From: Ligustrum vulgare | Lineage: Eukaryota > Streptophyta > Magnoliopsida > Lamiales > Oleaceae | Length of the DNA: 64,000 nucleotides | Reading direction: 5' to 3' | Assembly (NCBI GenBank): GCA_963555705.1 | Contig: OY743187.1 | Span: 9,562,133 to 9,626,132, forward strand | Shown here: piece by piece, positions 32,431 to 43,829 of the stretch | Layout of the letters: every line of letters starts with the position of its first letter | Position numbering within the stretch: position 1 is the stretch's first letter | Position numbers and translations under genes: made by a program | Notes under the pieces: generated by a model | What the model saw: the letters and a program-made list of their open reading frames with translations, nothing else | What the model was told of the DNA's origin: nothing | Databases searched by the model: none

Positions 32431-33549
32431 TTGTTGGGAACAAAAGAAGATGACCTACCACTGGGGGAAAGACACTGCCTAAAGGTCTTAGTCCCACACC
32501 TCACTCTAGTCAATCCAGTGGCTGAAGATGTTGAGCAGAGCCCATCCAATCTTCTCAAGGTAGAGGAAAAGAAGTGGGAGATCTCTATAATACGTCAGTT
32601 TCTCATGATCTCCCTCCTTCTCCAGATCGTCAGGATCACTCTGATGTCCAAATCATATCAAAGCAGCGAACTTCAGATCAGCAGGTCCATTCATCTCCTC
32701 CTATGGACGCTCCCTCCGACATCACATATTTTGTTCTGCAACAGACAAGGGCCAATGAGATGGCAAAGCTAAAAGGGAAGATCCCCAAGGCACTGAGGGA
32801 TGTTCATTCTAGCTGGTGCCCTGGTCCAGGAGCTTTGAAAGTACTTCCTAACAGTGTTCGCAGCTCTTTTGACATGGTCGCGAGGAGTTGGGACAAAAAG
32901 AAGGAAGAAATGGCGTCTGACATGGACTTACTAAACGTGACACATGCCACCTTGGCATTTTTGGGACTGGCACAAAATTATATGTCCCATGTCCGTGCTA
33001 AGGCCCACAAGCAAATTGAACTTCATGATGAGCTCATGCGTCAGAGTGTGATGGTGAAAGATCAGAACAAGGGGCTGGAGCTGGAGAGGGGGAAGATGGT
33101 TGAGGCCAACAACACCTTGGAGGCTCAATGTGAGAGCCTGAGTCAAAGGTACGGCCTTCTGGTCTCCGAAGCTGGAAAAAGCTAACCTTGAAATTGCAGA
33201 ACTAAAAGCCCAAGTTGAGGCTCATAAGAAGGCCAAGGTGGAGGCGGATGCCCAGCTTGAGGCAACGAAAAAGGATCTTGTGCAGGCCCAATCTAACCTC
33301 GTATTAGCTGTGGATGCATACAAGGGGTCTAAGGAGTACGAGATCGACCGCACTGACACATATATCCTGGCCTTAGAGGATGTTGTGGTTCGATTCAAGG
33401 AGCTCCACCCCTCCTTTGACGCTACTCAGTTGAAAGCAGAGTTGGAAAAATTGAAGCAAGACCAAGCTGAAGCCGTCCGAGTTGGCTCGCGAAAATGCTC
33501 CCAGGGACAAGTAGCTATAGGGCCTTGTAAAATTCCTCTGATATTTTGA
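32431..33549 (+). pseudogene. Antisense ORF of Tat-type element, coiled coil
   Basis: Two adjoining frames (32574-33185, 203 residues; 33238-33549, 103 residues) make one broken gene. The coiled-coil reading continues across a single-base shift near 33170. The protein is rich in Glu, Lys, Leu and Gln heptads, with a C-terminal part (ALEDVVVRFKELHPSFD) typical of plant proteins annotated as putative gypsy-type transposon proteins. Such extra ORFs are known between pol and the 3' LTR, antisense to pol, in Tat elements, which fits its place here. Its role in the element is unknown. Open sequence upstream from 32431 may be part of the same gene. Confidence 0.6.
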
Positions 33550-33743
33550 TGTCCACCTTTTAGGTCGTCTGTAATGGCTTGTCCGACCCAACTTTTGTAT
33601 TCTTTTAAATGAATTGTTAAATTGAACTTGTTTCTTTACAATTCTTCTTCCGAACTCTCTTCCCAACAAAAGATTTAAACAAAATAATTTTTCGGACTTG
33701 ATTGAATGTTTTGGTCTTCAACTTGGTACTTTATAAGAATAAA

Positions 33744-34042
33744 AACTTGTTGCCTAAATGGAGCAATCAGGTCGGCGTGGTCAAAAATAGATTTGTAGAA
33801 TTTCAACTTGCTGCCTACTTGAAGCAGTCAGGTCGGCGTACTCAAAAACAAATTTGTAGAATTTCAACTTGTTGCCTACGTGAACCAGTCAGGTCGGCGT
33901 ACTCAAAAACAAACTTGTAGATTTTAAACTTATTGTCTTACTAGAGCAGTCGGGTCGGTTGGGTCCAACAAAGGACTTGTAGAATTTAAACTTATTGCCT
34001 AACTGTAGCAGTCAGGTCGGTTGGGTCCAACAAGGGACTTGG
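33744..34042. repeat. Tandem array, about 61-62 bp x 5
   Basis: The word gtcggcgt or gtcggtt recurs at 33771, 33832, 33893, 33954 and 34016, giving a constant 61-62-bp period. Each unit also carries acttgttgcct and caaaaaca-like words. It lies after integrase in the Tat element, the region known in this lineage to breed satellite-like repeats. Confidence 0.9.
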
Positions 34043-34071
34043 CACTTTAGTGCGCATTTGGGTCTCATTTG

Positions 34072-34292
34072 TGGGTCTTAAGGAATTCGTGAATTCCGTT
34101 ATGACGGACCTTTTTGCACAGAGTTTGAGGTCCTAAGGAATTCGTAAATTCCGTTAGGGCTGACCTTTTTGAGCACAGCTTGGAGTCCTAAGAAATTCGT
34201 AAATTCCGTTATGGTGGACTTTTTGAGCACACAGCTTGGGGTCCTAAGGAATTCGTAAATTCCGTTATGGCAGACCTTTTGAGCACATAACT
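34072..34292. repeat. Tandem array, about 55-56 bp x 4
   Basis: ggaattcgt-like words recur at 34082, 34137, 34192 and 34248. In most units ggaattcgtaaattcc is a hairpin with 6-bp arms and a 4-base loop. The array is adjacent to, but unrelated in sequence to, the 61-bp array. Confidence 0.9.
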
Positions 34293-34443
34293 TGGTTCAT
34301 CTGGAACACTTGGAATTTGTAAAAAGTTTTATTCAATGGAATATTCTCATGACATGTTGGTCATTACATATTTTGGAAGGAAATTATTACTGATAGTACT
34401 TTTTGATATGCTCTGCATTCCATGGATGTGGTAAGGTATTCCC

Positions 34444-35292
34444 TTATAAAGTTTCCAGTTCATATGCCCTGTTCAGCAAGGTTTTCTTAATGCTATAAGG
34501 TCTTTCCCAAGGTGGGACGAGTGAACCTGATTGAGCTTCTTTTGTAGCTATGAACACTTTCCTGAGTACCAAATCTCCAGCATGGAACTTCCAGCTTCTG
34601 ACTTTGGAATTATAGTATCTGGTGCTTCTCTGCTTGTAGGACACACTCCTAAGATCTGAGTCTAGCCGTTTCTCTTCAATCAAGTCCAGAGTGGATTGTA
34701 GCATTTCAATGTTCATCCCTTCTTCAAAATGTTGTATTCGGCTCGAGGGGATTCCAATCTCAACAGGGATCACAGATTTAGATCCAAAAGTGAGGGCAAA
34801 AGGAGTTTCTCCCGTTGCTATCCTACAAGTTGTCCTATAAGACCATAACACCGCTGGTAGTTCATCAGCCCAAACCCCTTTCAGCTCATCCAGTCTGGTC
34901 TTCAATGTGTGCTTTATGATCTTATTAATTGCTTCCACCTGTCCATTTGCTTGCGGGTGGCATGGGGTAGAATAGTAATTCCTAATCTTCAGCTCTTCAC
35001 AGAATGACCTGAACTTTGCATTGTCAAATTGTCTCTCGTTGTCAGTGACTATTGAGTGAGGGATGCCAAACTGGCAAATGATGGACTTCCATATGAAGTA
35101 TGTGGTCTTTTGTTCAATGATTTTTGCTAAGGCCTCTTCTTCAACCCATTTTGTGAAATAGTCAACTGCCACTATCGCATATTTGGTTGATCCTCTTCCT
35201 GTTGGTAACGGTCCGATCGAATCAATGCCCCATTTTGCGAATGGCCATGGTGCCATGATAGAAGTTAAGTCTTTTGGGGGAGATCTGATCAT
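34444..35292 (-). pseudogene. Tat-type integrase domain
   Basis: The 282-residue open stretch covers the gypsy integrase core and C-terminal part. WGIDSIGPLP supplies the first catalytic Asp, SIVTDNERQFDN the second, and HPQANGQVEAINK the catalytic Glu. FHAGDLVLRKV is the C-terminal GPY/F-type region (KVRSWKFHAGDLVL). It starts after a break from the zinc-binding N-terminal part. It is the best preserved domain of this element, but belongs to a broken polyprotein. Confidence 0.88.
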
Positions 35293-35471
35293 TGGGCAAA
35301 CCTCTGGAACTTGTCACATTTTCTTACAAACTCGAAGGCATCCTTCTTTATGGATGGCCAGAAGTATCCTTACCTTAAGATCTTGAATGCAAGGGATTGT
35401 CCTCCAGTATGGTTGCCACATACACCTTCATGTATTTCTCTCATAGCATATTGGGCTTCCTCTTCATTCAA

Positions 35472-35654
35472 TCATCTGAGTAATGGGAGGGAAAACCCTC
35501 GTTTGTATAACACATCATCTATCAGAGTGTATCTGGCAGATCTGATTTTGAGCTTCCGAGCGTCATCTTTACTTGGGGGCACCACTCCCTCCTTCAAGTG
35601 CTGGATGATTTCATCCATACAACTCTTGTTTGTGTTAATTTCCATAGTTAACAC
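35472..35654 (-). pseudogene. Pre-integrase linker of Tat element
   Basis: Sixty open codons end in ARYTLIDDVLYKRGFSLPLLR, the conserved lead-in to the integrase zinc-binding region of plant gypsy elements. The zinc-binding segment itself lies in 35290-35470 in disrupted frames. Confidence 0.65.
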
Positions 35655-36023
35655 CTATGCTTCCGTTAGGGCTGAGTTTTGAACATTTCCGATGGGGACA
35701 TTGTGCAAAGCCTCGGCTCCTTCATTAGTGGCGAGCCTAGCGAGAGTATCTGTCTGACTGTTTTGGGTTCTTGGTATCTGTTTAACGTCCACATGGATGA
35801 ACTTCTCCAATTCTTTCTTAGCCACCTTGTGATAAGATGTCATTTTCTCCTTTTTCGTGTTGTAGGTTCCTTGGATTTGGTTCACAACCAGTTGGAAATC
35901 GCTATGTACAGTCACTCTGGTTATTCTCATATCTTTTACCAATTTTAGACTTGCAATGAGAGCTTCATATTCCGCCTTGTTGTTGGTTGCTGGGAATTCA
36001 AAGCAGAGGGACTGACAGTACAA
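35655..36023 (-). pseudogene. Second RNase H (archaeal-type) domain of Tat element
   Basis: ATNNKAEYEALIASLKL supplies the catalytic Glu, VTVHSDFQLVVNQI the second acidic residue, and RTQNSQTDTLARLA the C-terminal Asp of an RNase HI fold. It comes after the ordinary gypsy RNase H and before integrase. This additional RNase H, thought to be acquired, marks the Tat lineage. The N-terminal part, with its first Asp, lies in another frame to the right near 36100. Confidence 0.8.
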
Positions 36024-36258
36024 TTAGTTTTCGGGGCTGACAAGAACAATTCCAGCTCATGCAATGTTCTCAGTAGATGAACCGTCTACATAAAGGGACC
36101 AGAGCTCATCTCGGTCAAGCTGGTCAATCTCCATGTGAAATTCTGCTATGAAGTCCGCAAAATACTTGCCCCTTGATTGCAGTCCTCGGTTTGTAGGTGA
36201 TATCGAATTGTCCCAGTTCTACTGCTCACTTCATCAATCTTCTCGAAGTGTCCGGTTT

Positions 36259-36480
36259 CTATAAGGTTTGACGTAGTGGATAGTTGGTTAGCACCTCTAG
36301 GGAGTGCTCCAGGAAGTAAGGTCTCAGTTTTCTCGAGCTCATAACTAATGTCATTGCTAATTTTTCCATTGGAGGATATCTTACTTCTGCATTTTTCAGT
36401 GCCTGACTGACATAGTAGACTGGGTGCTGGATACCGTTCTCCGTTCTGATCAGAATTGAACTAATTGACCTCTCTAACAT
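36259..36480 (-). pseudogene. Gypsy RNase H (connection) domain of Tat element
   Basis: HPVYYVSQALKNAEVRYPPMEKLAMTLVMSSRKLRPYF is the diagnostic RNase H stretch of Ty3/gypsy pol, here open for 73 codons. The downstream end runs into a broken frame. Confidence 0.85.
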
Positions 36481-36489
36481 CGCTAAGTA

Positions 36490-37360
36490 TCATTCTAACA
36501 CTTCTCTTGGTACTAGTTTGGAGAGTAGGGGCGGTGAGGCGAGCTGTACTTTCAAGTCTTCAAAAGCTTTCTGACATTGCTCTGTCCAATGGAAGTTCTT
36601 CCCCATTTTTAGCGCTTCAAAGAAAGGTCTGCACTTATCTTTCGATTTTAAGAAGAATCGGTTCAAAGCTGCAATTCTTCCCGTCAAACTTTGAATTTCC
36701 CTTATGTTGGTTGAGACTTTCATGTCAATCAGTGCTTTGATTTTTCCAGGTTGGCCTCGATTCCTCTTTGATGTACCATATATCCCATGAACTTTCCAGA
36801 TCCTAACCCAAAGGAACACTTTTGTGAATTCAGTTTCATTTTGTATTGCCTAAGAATGGTGAACATTTCAGCCAGGTGCTAGACATGATCTGATGACTTG
36901 ATACTCTTTACCAACATGTCATCCACGTATACTTCCATAATTTTACCAATTTGCTCTGCGAACATTCTATTGACGAGTCTATAGTAGGTTGCCCTTACGT
37001 TCTTCAATCCGAATGGAATGATCTTGTAACAATATAGCCCCTGTCTATGATGAATGATGTATGTTCTTCGTCTGGACCATACATGGGAATCTGGTTGTAG
37101 TTTGAATACGCATCCATGAAGCTCAACAGCTCATGCCCCGTAGTGGCGTCTACCATTTGATCTATGCATGGAAGTGGAAAATTGTCTTTGGGGCAGGCCC
37201 AGTTTAGGTCCGTGAAATCTATGCATAGCCTCTAGGATTTGTTGTTCTTACGCACAAGAACTGGATTGGCCACCCACTCGGGATATCTGGCCTCCCGTAT
37301 GAACCCATTTCCTAACAACTTCAGGATCTCATTTGCAAGAGCTTCATATCCCTCCCTACT
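36490..37360 (-). pseudogene. Reverse transcriptase region of Tat element
   Basis: Minus-strand reading gives gypsy RT blocks: EARYPEWVANPVLVRK near 37290, LCIDFTDLNWACPKD near 37200, FMDAYSNYNQI near 37110, and EVYVDDMLVKS near 36930-36900, so the YVDD catalytic motif is intact. The thumb and connection portion continues in 36490-36819. Stops (for example near 37232) and frameshifts around 37040 make it a pseudogene. Confidence 0.85.
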
Positions 37361-38751
37361 TAATGGACGGCGCTTTTACCTTTTGGGGGTGCTCCATGAT
37401 CAATATTGAGCTTGTGACAGGCCAAGTGTGTGGGTATTCTCTCCATATCATCATGAGTCAAGGTAAAAACATCCCTATTCTCTTTCAAAAAGTCCACAAG
37501 TTCAGATCTTACTGGTTCTTTGAGATCTTTCCCAATCTTCATCTACAACTCAGGCATATCTGGATCCAAACTTATCAACGTCAGGTCCTCCACCGGTCTG
37601 GTCCTTGTTTCATTCTGATCCAGGCGTGGATCTAACGTTTGGATTTCTTCAACTTGGTCTTCCGTTTGGATACCTTTTACTTGATGTACCCGGCAGGGGC
37701 AGAAACTCAAATTACATTCTCGGGCCATCCTCTGGTCTCCCCTCACTACTCCAATCCCATGAGAAGTGGGAAACTTTATCACATAATGGTATATTGAGGT
37801 GGCCACCTTCAGTTTATGTAGAATTGGCCTTCCCAGAATGGCGTTCTAATTGGATGGTATGTCTACTACGACAAAATCTGCTATTACTCGTCTGGTGCAT
37901 GGAGGATTCCCGAGTTCTACCATGAGTGCGATTTGACCTAGCGGTGTGACATAATCCCCGATTAAACCTTGTAACTTCGTGGAGTAAGGGTTGAGATGTC
38001 ATTCTTCATCTCCCATTTGGAGGTAGGTCTTCCAGTATAAAATGTTCACAGCACTCCCGTTGTCTACCAGAGTACGGTGGATCTTCACCTCAGAGATAGG
38101 CATGGTTATGATCAAAGCATCCGCGTGTGGTTGGAGGACTCCCTCAACATCTCTTTCATCAAAATTGAAGGACTCGTCCTCCTTTACAAGAACCGGAACC
38201 CTTGCTGATAGGATCTGATAACTGTTTCTTGCATCCCTGATGTGCTGACACCTTTGTCTTTTAGAACCTTCCTGACTTTGACTTCTGCTTACCAACATGC
38301 GGATCTCAGCTGGAGGTATACCCTCGAGTTCTGCTTGGCCCTGCTTTTCTTGACTCACTTGAGGTTCTCCTATGTACTCTTTCAAGTGGCCCGCCTTGAT
38401 CAATTTTTTAAGTTCTATCCTCAGGTCTTTACAGTAATCCGTATCATGACCTGCTGATCTGTGGTACCTACTGTACTTGAATTGATTCAGTTCAGATGAA
38501 CCCATCCTTAATGGCCTCGGCCTTAGCAACAAATTTCGGTCCTTAATGCTCATAAATATGGTTTCAGTTCGGACTTTCAGGAGATCTACTGGTGTTAGGC
38601 TAGATGGATGGGGTCGAAAAATTCCTAGTCCTCGAAAATCTCGCTTCTTTTCTTGGCTGAACCTGTCACTCTTCTGGGTTTCTTTTTTCTTCCCTTTGGA
38701 TCTATCTTGATCCTTCGCTTCTCCTTTGTCTTCCAATCTACTAGACTTCAC
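37360..38751 (-). pseudogene. Gag C-terminus and protease of Tat element
   Basis: In 37999-38751 a CCHC-like degenerate knuckle (YHRSAGHDTDYCKDLRIELKKLI) is followed by the protease segment with LVDNGSAVNIL, where Asn replaces the Gly of the usual DTGA/DSGS-like active site (a D-N-G-S form common in Tat elements). Protease and spacer continue in broken pieces at 37814-38002, 37543-37806 and 37360-37542. Confidence 0.8.
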
Positions 38752-38802
38752 ATCTTCAGCTCCGATAGCCCTATTTGCCCTTGTCAGAAACTCTCGAAAG
38801 GT

Positions 38803-39904
38803 CTATGGCCTCTCTTCACGCACTGTCCACCAGAACTGGGATTCTGGCCATAGACCTGACGTTACCGCCATTATGAGTGGGTCGTCGGATACTTTATCCG
38901 TATCCATAATTTTTCGGTTGAACCAATCCAAATAGCTCTTCAGTGATTCAGTCCTCCCTTGCTTGATGGTTACCCGTTGTTCTTTGGGGGTCGTCCTTAT
39001 TTTTGGAGCCATGAAATTGTAGAGGAATTGAGAAGAAAGATCCTTTAAATTAGTTATGGAGTGGTCTGGTAGGGTACTAACCACCTCTAAGCCCTGTCTC
39101 CTAGAGTTAGGGAAAATGTCCTACACATTATGGCATCGCTTACTCCTTGTAACTCAATCTAAGAAACATACCGGTCTATGTATGCTACTAGATCAGTTGT
39201 CCCATCGTAGCTAGGTACTTGCGGTACCTTGATCTTTCTAGGTAAAGTTTCTTTCCTTTCGAGAATGGGGAAGACCTGGAGGAAGCGTAATTATCAGTCA
39301 GGTCATCCTTCTTTTGTTTACCTTCCAAATCGCTTAATTATTTCTTCAATGCGTTGAGTTCTTCCAAATTTCCTTTTCCATCAATACAAGGTGGATCAAT
39401 AAGATCTAATGTCGGCATATCTTCGGCGTTAGCCTTGAAATTCCTACCTCGGGTCCGAGTAGGTTCATGGTATGGACTTCGTGCAGATCTTTCCGAACAG
39501 TATGAAGTAGTAGGTTTTCTATTCATCCCCAAAGTTTCACCCTTCCTGGTTGGAGCTATGGGATCTGGACCTAACCTGCTGAATACGCTATGAGTTCCTT
39601 TGGGCGACCCCCTACGGGGAGAACGGGAGTTGCTCTCTCCTGTAGAACTTTCAGACGTATCATGCGCACAGCGCACTCGCTTGTTTTCAGGCGGTTGGTG
39701 AGATGGTTCTTGTATGATATGGGGAGCCTGAGGATTTCCCTGTGGTTGATGTTGCATCCTTTCAACTGCTTGTGTCAAATTTCGCAATTGACACATTACC
39801 TCAACCATTTTTCGGACAAGGCCTGACTTCCAGGTCGTCTTCCTTCCTTGTCCCACCTTGTGCCTCCGCCTTTTTCCCATGATTACTCCCGGAACCTTGG
39901 TCAT
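38803..39904 (-). pseudogene. Gag of Tat element
   Basis: The start segment 39338-39904 (188 residues) is basic and Gln/Pro-rich. After a broken stretch, 38803-39084 carries the retrotransposon Gag core (LSSQFLYNFMAP, LKSYLDWFNRKI). No zinc knuckle lies in this part; the knuckle-like sequence follows in 38300-38480. Confidence 0.8.
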
Positions 39905-39984
39905 CCATGTTATCTGAATATTGTTAAGGATTATGAATTATTCGAATGAACTAGCGGAATGGACTGCTATTTTATCACAAGCGG

Positions 39985-40001
39985 CCCTCCTTCTAGTGCC
40001 A
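39985..40001 (-). other. Primer-binding site of Tat element (minus strand)
   Basis: The plus strand reads ccctccttctagtgcca, which is how a tRNA 3' end (CCA) would look, two bases from the LTR. I cannot name the tRNA. Confidence 0.65.
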
Positions 40002-40003
40002 AA

Positions 40004-40659
40004 TGTTGACTGTTGAAAAATAAATATTCCAAGTCAGCAAGATGAATAGGTGAATATCAGTTATGCGAAGAAAAAGTTGTACGTGGAAGAAGTGAACCCC
40101 AGTTCGAATTTTCCGACCTGGACTTCATGTATGGTTTAATATATTTATATTCGACTTTGAATAACCAAAGTTGAGATCCCTTTATGAGCCATCTTCCCTT
40201 ATATTTATAGGGAAAATTGATAAGCTGGCTTATTACAATATCTGACTGCCTGACATTATGACAAAGCTAAACTAATTAAACTCCTACATAGGACTAGGTA
40301 GTTGACTTTTATCTGTTATAACTGATTAAATGTCTGAATTACTATTTTCAACTGCCCTGTAAGAAGGTATTTATTGTTGTCTAGACTCCGTCATCCGACT
40401 TGACTCCTCCACCTCGGAATTATAGACTGGACCTCATCTTTTCTACAACTAGGACGAATGAAGTGTGTCTGACCTGACATGTCCAGGTCAAAAATATAGT
40501 TGGAGCCTGCCTCTTTGTTTTTAGGAGGTGATTTATTCGTTGTCCGACTTGGGGGTGTCAGGTCGGACATATGGATTGTCCTCAATGATCCGTCCTCAAA
40601 AACCTTGAACGCCACCAAATGTTGTCGTTTCATTCCCCAATTAGGATTTCCCCTCAACA
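40004..40659 (-). repeat. 5' LTR of Tat element
   Basis: The plus strand runs from tgttgac next to the primer-binding site to ctcaaca at 40659, matching TG...CA termini. A TATA box on the minus strand (ctataaatat) lies at about 40201-40210. The inner boundary could instead be 40011, because tgttga occurs twice. Confidence 0.7.
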
Positions 40660-43489
40660 GAAGGTTTATTTTTATGCGTGGTTTTTTATGACCCTTCTAC
40701 ACAGATCTAAGAAGATCTTTACAAATAAGTAATGTTTTTGTAGTCTATTCTAATATTATATATGTAACTGTATTCTGAACTTGTGCCATTTTTGGGTACT
40801 TATAGTGCAATCGAGTCTTATCCATGTTGATTGGATGCTCAAGAGGAGATTAGGTGACTGTATCATTGAACTTCTGCGGCTTAGTTCAAAAAAAATCTTA
40901 TGTGTTCATTTTTCTTTTATGTTCTTACAAGATTTGTTGTTTAGACTTCTATTTTTTACCCGAACTATTATTAATCTTGTGTGCTCTAGGCTTTTCAGTT
41001 TTGTTTCACAACTCAAAATGCATAATGGACTTTTAAACATAACCACAGTTTTGTAAATTGATATTCTTCATAAGGATGTTTATGTTTTTGATGTTTTACA
41101 TGACCATTGTGGTGATTGGAGGGTTTGATATGACCGTTTTGAAAGTTTCCCATTCACGTTTTGTCTCTCCTAAACAGAAAGAGATGTCGACAGGACACGA
41201 TTTGAGGGCGCGGAGATTTGTTCGCAAGACCCTTCAGGAAGATGGGTCCATGGTTTTACATTTAATCCGTAACGATTTCCCATTCACCCTACTAAGCACA
41301 ACGTTAAGATTAGTTTGCGTTTGTATTCTGCTATTTGGGGACTGAAAGTATATTAAAGATTAAAATAATTACACTTAATTATACTTGTCAATGTTGAGAA
41401 AACTCCTTTCTCAAAGTGAAATATCCGCTTTGTTCTTGTAAACACAAAAATGAAATCAAAGAATCAAGAAGATAATAGAAAATAAGAATAAGAGATAAAA
41501 GACTTGAGTCACAAAAAATGATATCCTAAAAGCTAAATTTGCGCCTTCTCGTAAAGAGAATGCTAAAGGGCCTCCAAAAAAATTGATATAGCGGATTTCA
41601 AGTCTCAAACCAAGTATCAAATAGTACAATTGAAAACTTGAAAATAAGGAACAAAGAGCAATAAAAAAGATACTAAGTATGAAAAAACAAGAATTTGAAG
41701 GTGATAATCTCAATTATAAAGTGATATCCTTATATTGTAAAACATCTCTATTTATAGAATTCCATCACCTCAATTTGTGGTTCACACAACTCTTCATGAA
41801 AGAGTGCAAAATGTTGATGAAGTGTATGCAAAAAACTGATGTACTCTGTCCAACGGTCAAAAATTTTAACCGCACAACCGCTTGCTTAAAAAGCCATGCG
41901 GCCGCATGGTTCAATTACTGGCTGGAATGTTAGTCCAATCCGGACCAGCTGGTCCGTCGCGGTTTGATCCAATTGATCTGTATAATCCGATTTTTGCATG
42001 TTTTGGACCTGTTCTCATCATTTCAATCCAATTTTTTGCATTTTTCACTTTTATACTTTGATATCTATATTTGAACCATCATTTTTATAACAGTCGATGT
42101 GTAGTTTGTGAACTTGATTGGAATGAGATATTATTAATTGACAAAATGTCATTTACATTATTAGATAGATGCATGTGATCTGTAAGAAGTATGCATCTAT
42201 TGTGTTTGATTTCCACCTGTCCCTTGTTTTTGGTAATCAAGCAATTCAACCCTATTAAACAAAGAAGGAACCTTGATTTTTTCTCACCTAATTCGTGTTT
42301 CTTTTAATAACCACTATGATTTATATCCAATTTAAAGTGGAACTGCATTTTTTGCTTTATGAGTTGTTAAATTTAATGTACTGTGAATTACTCCTGGGGT
42401 TGTATATTGTAATTAAAGAAAATGATGAAAGACAAGTGAACGAGAATTATTTTTTACTTTATAGATAAAAAAAGCTATTTCATTTCGCTGCTCTCGTTCA
42501 CGAATCATTCTTTAGTGGACTTGGTCGGAATAGAAGCACTTTTTGTGACTCGGTTCAAGTGGCAGAATAGAAAGACGGTCGGAATCCAATCTTTGAAGGC
42601 TTGCAAGGGATGTCATTGGATCGAGATCCTTCTATCTCTCTGATGGCGTGGAGGATCGAGCATTAGCTTATTTGCAGGCTCGAAATCGTTCGATTTCAAA
42701 GAAATAGGAGTTTTCAAATAAACGAACATAGAATTCGTAAATGGGTTCAGTTTTTGGCCCATAATATGTTTTCGAAATCGTCTAGACAATTAAAAACGGG
42801 ATTCTTTGAGTTTTTGTGGCTTTTTTCATCTTTTCCGATATTTCTTGCTTAGGGTTAGGGTTTACTCTTTAAGTTACTTTGTTTTACATTTTCAGTAGTT
42901 GTTTTTGGATTATACTTGGTTCTTTTCCGGAGTTTCTCTAATTTATTCAATTCAATTCGATATTCCTAGGAATCAACTATTTGAGTTTGTATTTTTTTTG
43001 CATTCATATGCATTTCTCCTTCAACATTGGCCTATTTCTTTATTCATATTCAGTTTTCAATCAGCTCTTTTTGTCTGTTTAATTACCACCATGATTCAAC
43101 CTTGGTCTCTGTCATTTTTATTAAACCTTGAAGACTATAAAAATAAAATTTTGTGCTTGTAAATGAATTCTGGTTGCTAATAGGATAATCAAGAAGAGGA
43201 AGTTGAATGATAAGTTGAAGGCGGAGAAAAGGTTCGGGGAGTATATAGTAATTATAAGCACCAATCCAAAAGGCAGCCTCAAAAACCAAAACCCGGCTTC
43301 GATTTATTTGCTTTTGTTGTCACATCACTCGTTCATATGGAGGAAATTAGAGGCGTGACATTGCAAACGAGAGAAGAAGAAAAAAAACCCAACAATATGG
43401 ATCGTGCCGCTTGTTGATACTGTCACCTATTGTGGGTGAATATCATATCTTATTCCATGGTACATTCTTAAGAAAGTCTTCGAAAGGAC
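40660..43489. other. Gene-poor stretch with LTR-like relic
   Basis: No confident gene. An open frame at 41058-41345 has a less AT-rich middle (41130-41290) that could be a decayed exon, with no family recognised. From about 41380 to 42060 the sequence looks like a minus-oriented LTR: a TATA-like tctatttatag near 41747 and, at 41894-41909, a perfect 16-bp palindrome. The 42480-42720 segment is less AT-rich but unassigned. Confidence 0.4.
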
Positions 43490-43492
43490 TTA

Positions 43493-43663
43493 GAGCTTGG
43501 TTCATAGAAAATTTTTGGTTTTTGTGATTTTTTAATGTTTTTTTTATGGATGTGAGGTTTAGATTGATTTGAAAAATAAAAAATTGTGAGCTTAATTAAG
43601 GATGGATGATTGAAATTGGGTTCGAAAAGTTTTGATAAAAATTTTAGATGGAGCAAACAGGCT
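43493..43663. mobile_element. Tourist-like MITE
   Basis: TTA flanks both ends (43490-43492, 43664-43666). The left end gagcttggttcat pairs loosely with the reverse complement of gagcaaacaggct. The interior (tttagattgatttgaaaa, ttttgataaaa) recurs in a truncated copy at 45200-45320. Confidence 0.6.
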
Positions 43664-43829
43664 TTAGTAGATCCATTATTTCATGAAATATCTTTCATAT
43701 TTCTTTTCCTTTTCGTGGTTTGAAGCTAAAGTCGCAAAATTCACATTGTATTATCACCATACAAAAATTGTCAATTATCGTTAGGTTAAGTCCAACTTAG
43801 GTCAACTCCACATTTATTTATTTTTATCT

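Larger units (their letters stand above)
32431..40659 (-). mobile_element. Decayed Tat-type Ty3/gypsy element
   Basis: On the minus strand, running right to left: LTR (40004-40659), primer-binding site (39985-40001), gag, protease, RT, gypsy RNase H, a second RNase H, integrase, then two tandem arrays and an ORF on the opposite strand. The order with two RNase H domains, arrays after integrase and an antisense ORF is the known layout of the Tat lineage (Ogre/Retand group). Many stops and frameshifts make it inactive. No second LTR is seen at the left, where the sequence abuts a Del-like leader near 32400, so the left end is truncated. Confidence 0.82.

Noticed and set aside
33744..34292. Regularly spaced repeats resembling a CRISPR array
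   Set aside because: Adjacent whole units diverge together without unique spacers between conserved repeats, and they lie in a plant retrotransposon. They are minisatellite arrays.
41058..41345. 95-codon open frame with a less AT-rich middle
   Set aside because: The part around 41130-41290 could be a decayed exon, but I recognise no family and see no partner exon, so no gene is called.
42849..42866. ttagggttagggttt, a telomere-like string
   Set aside because: Only two short units, common in plant leaders and introns. It does not indicate an interstitial telomere.
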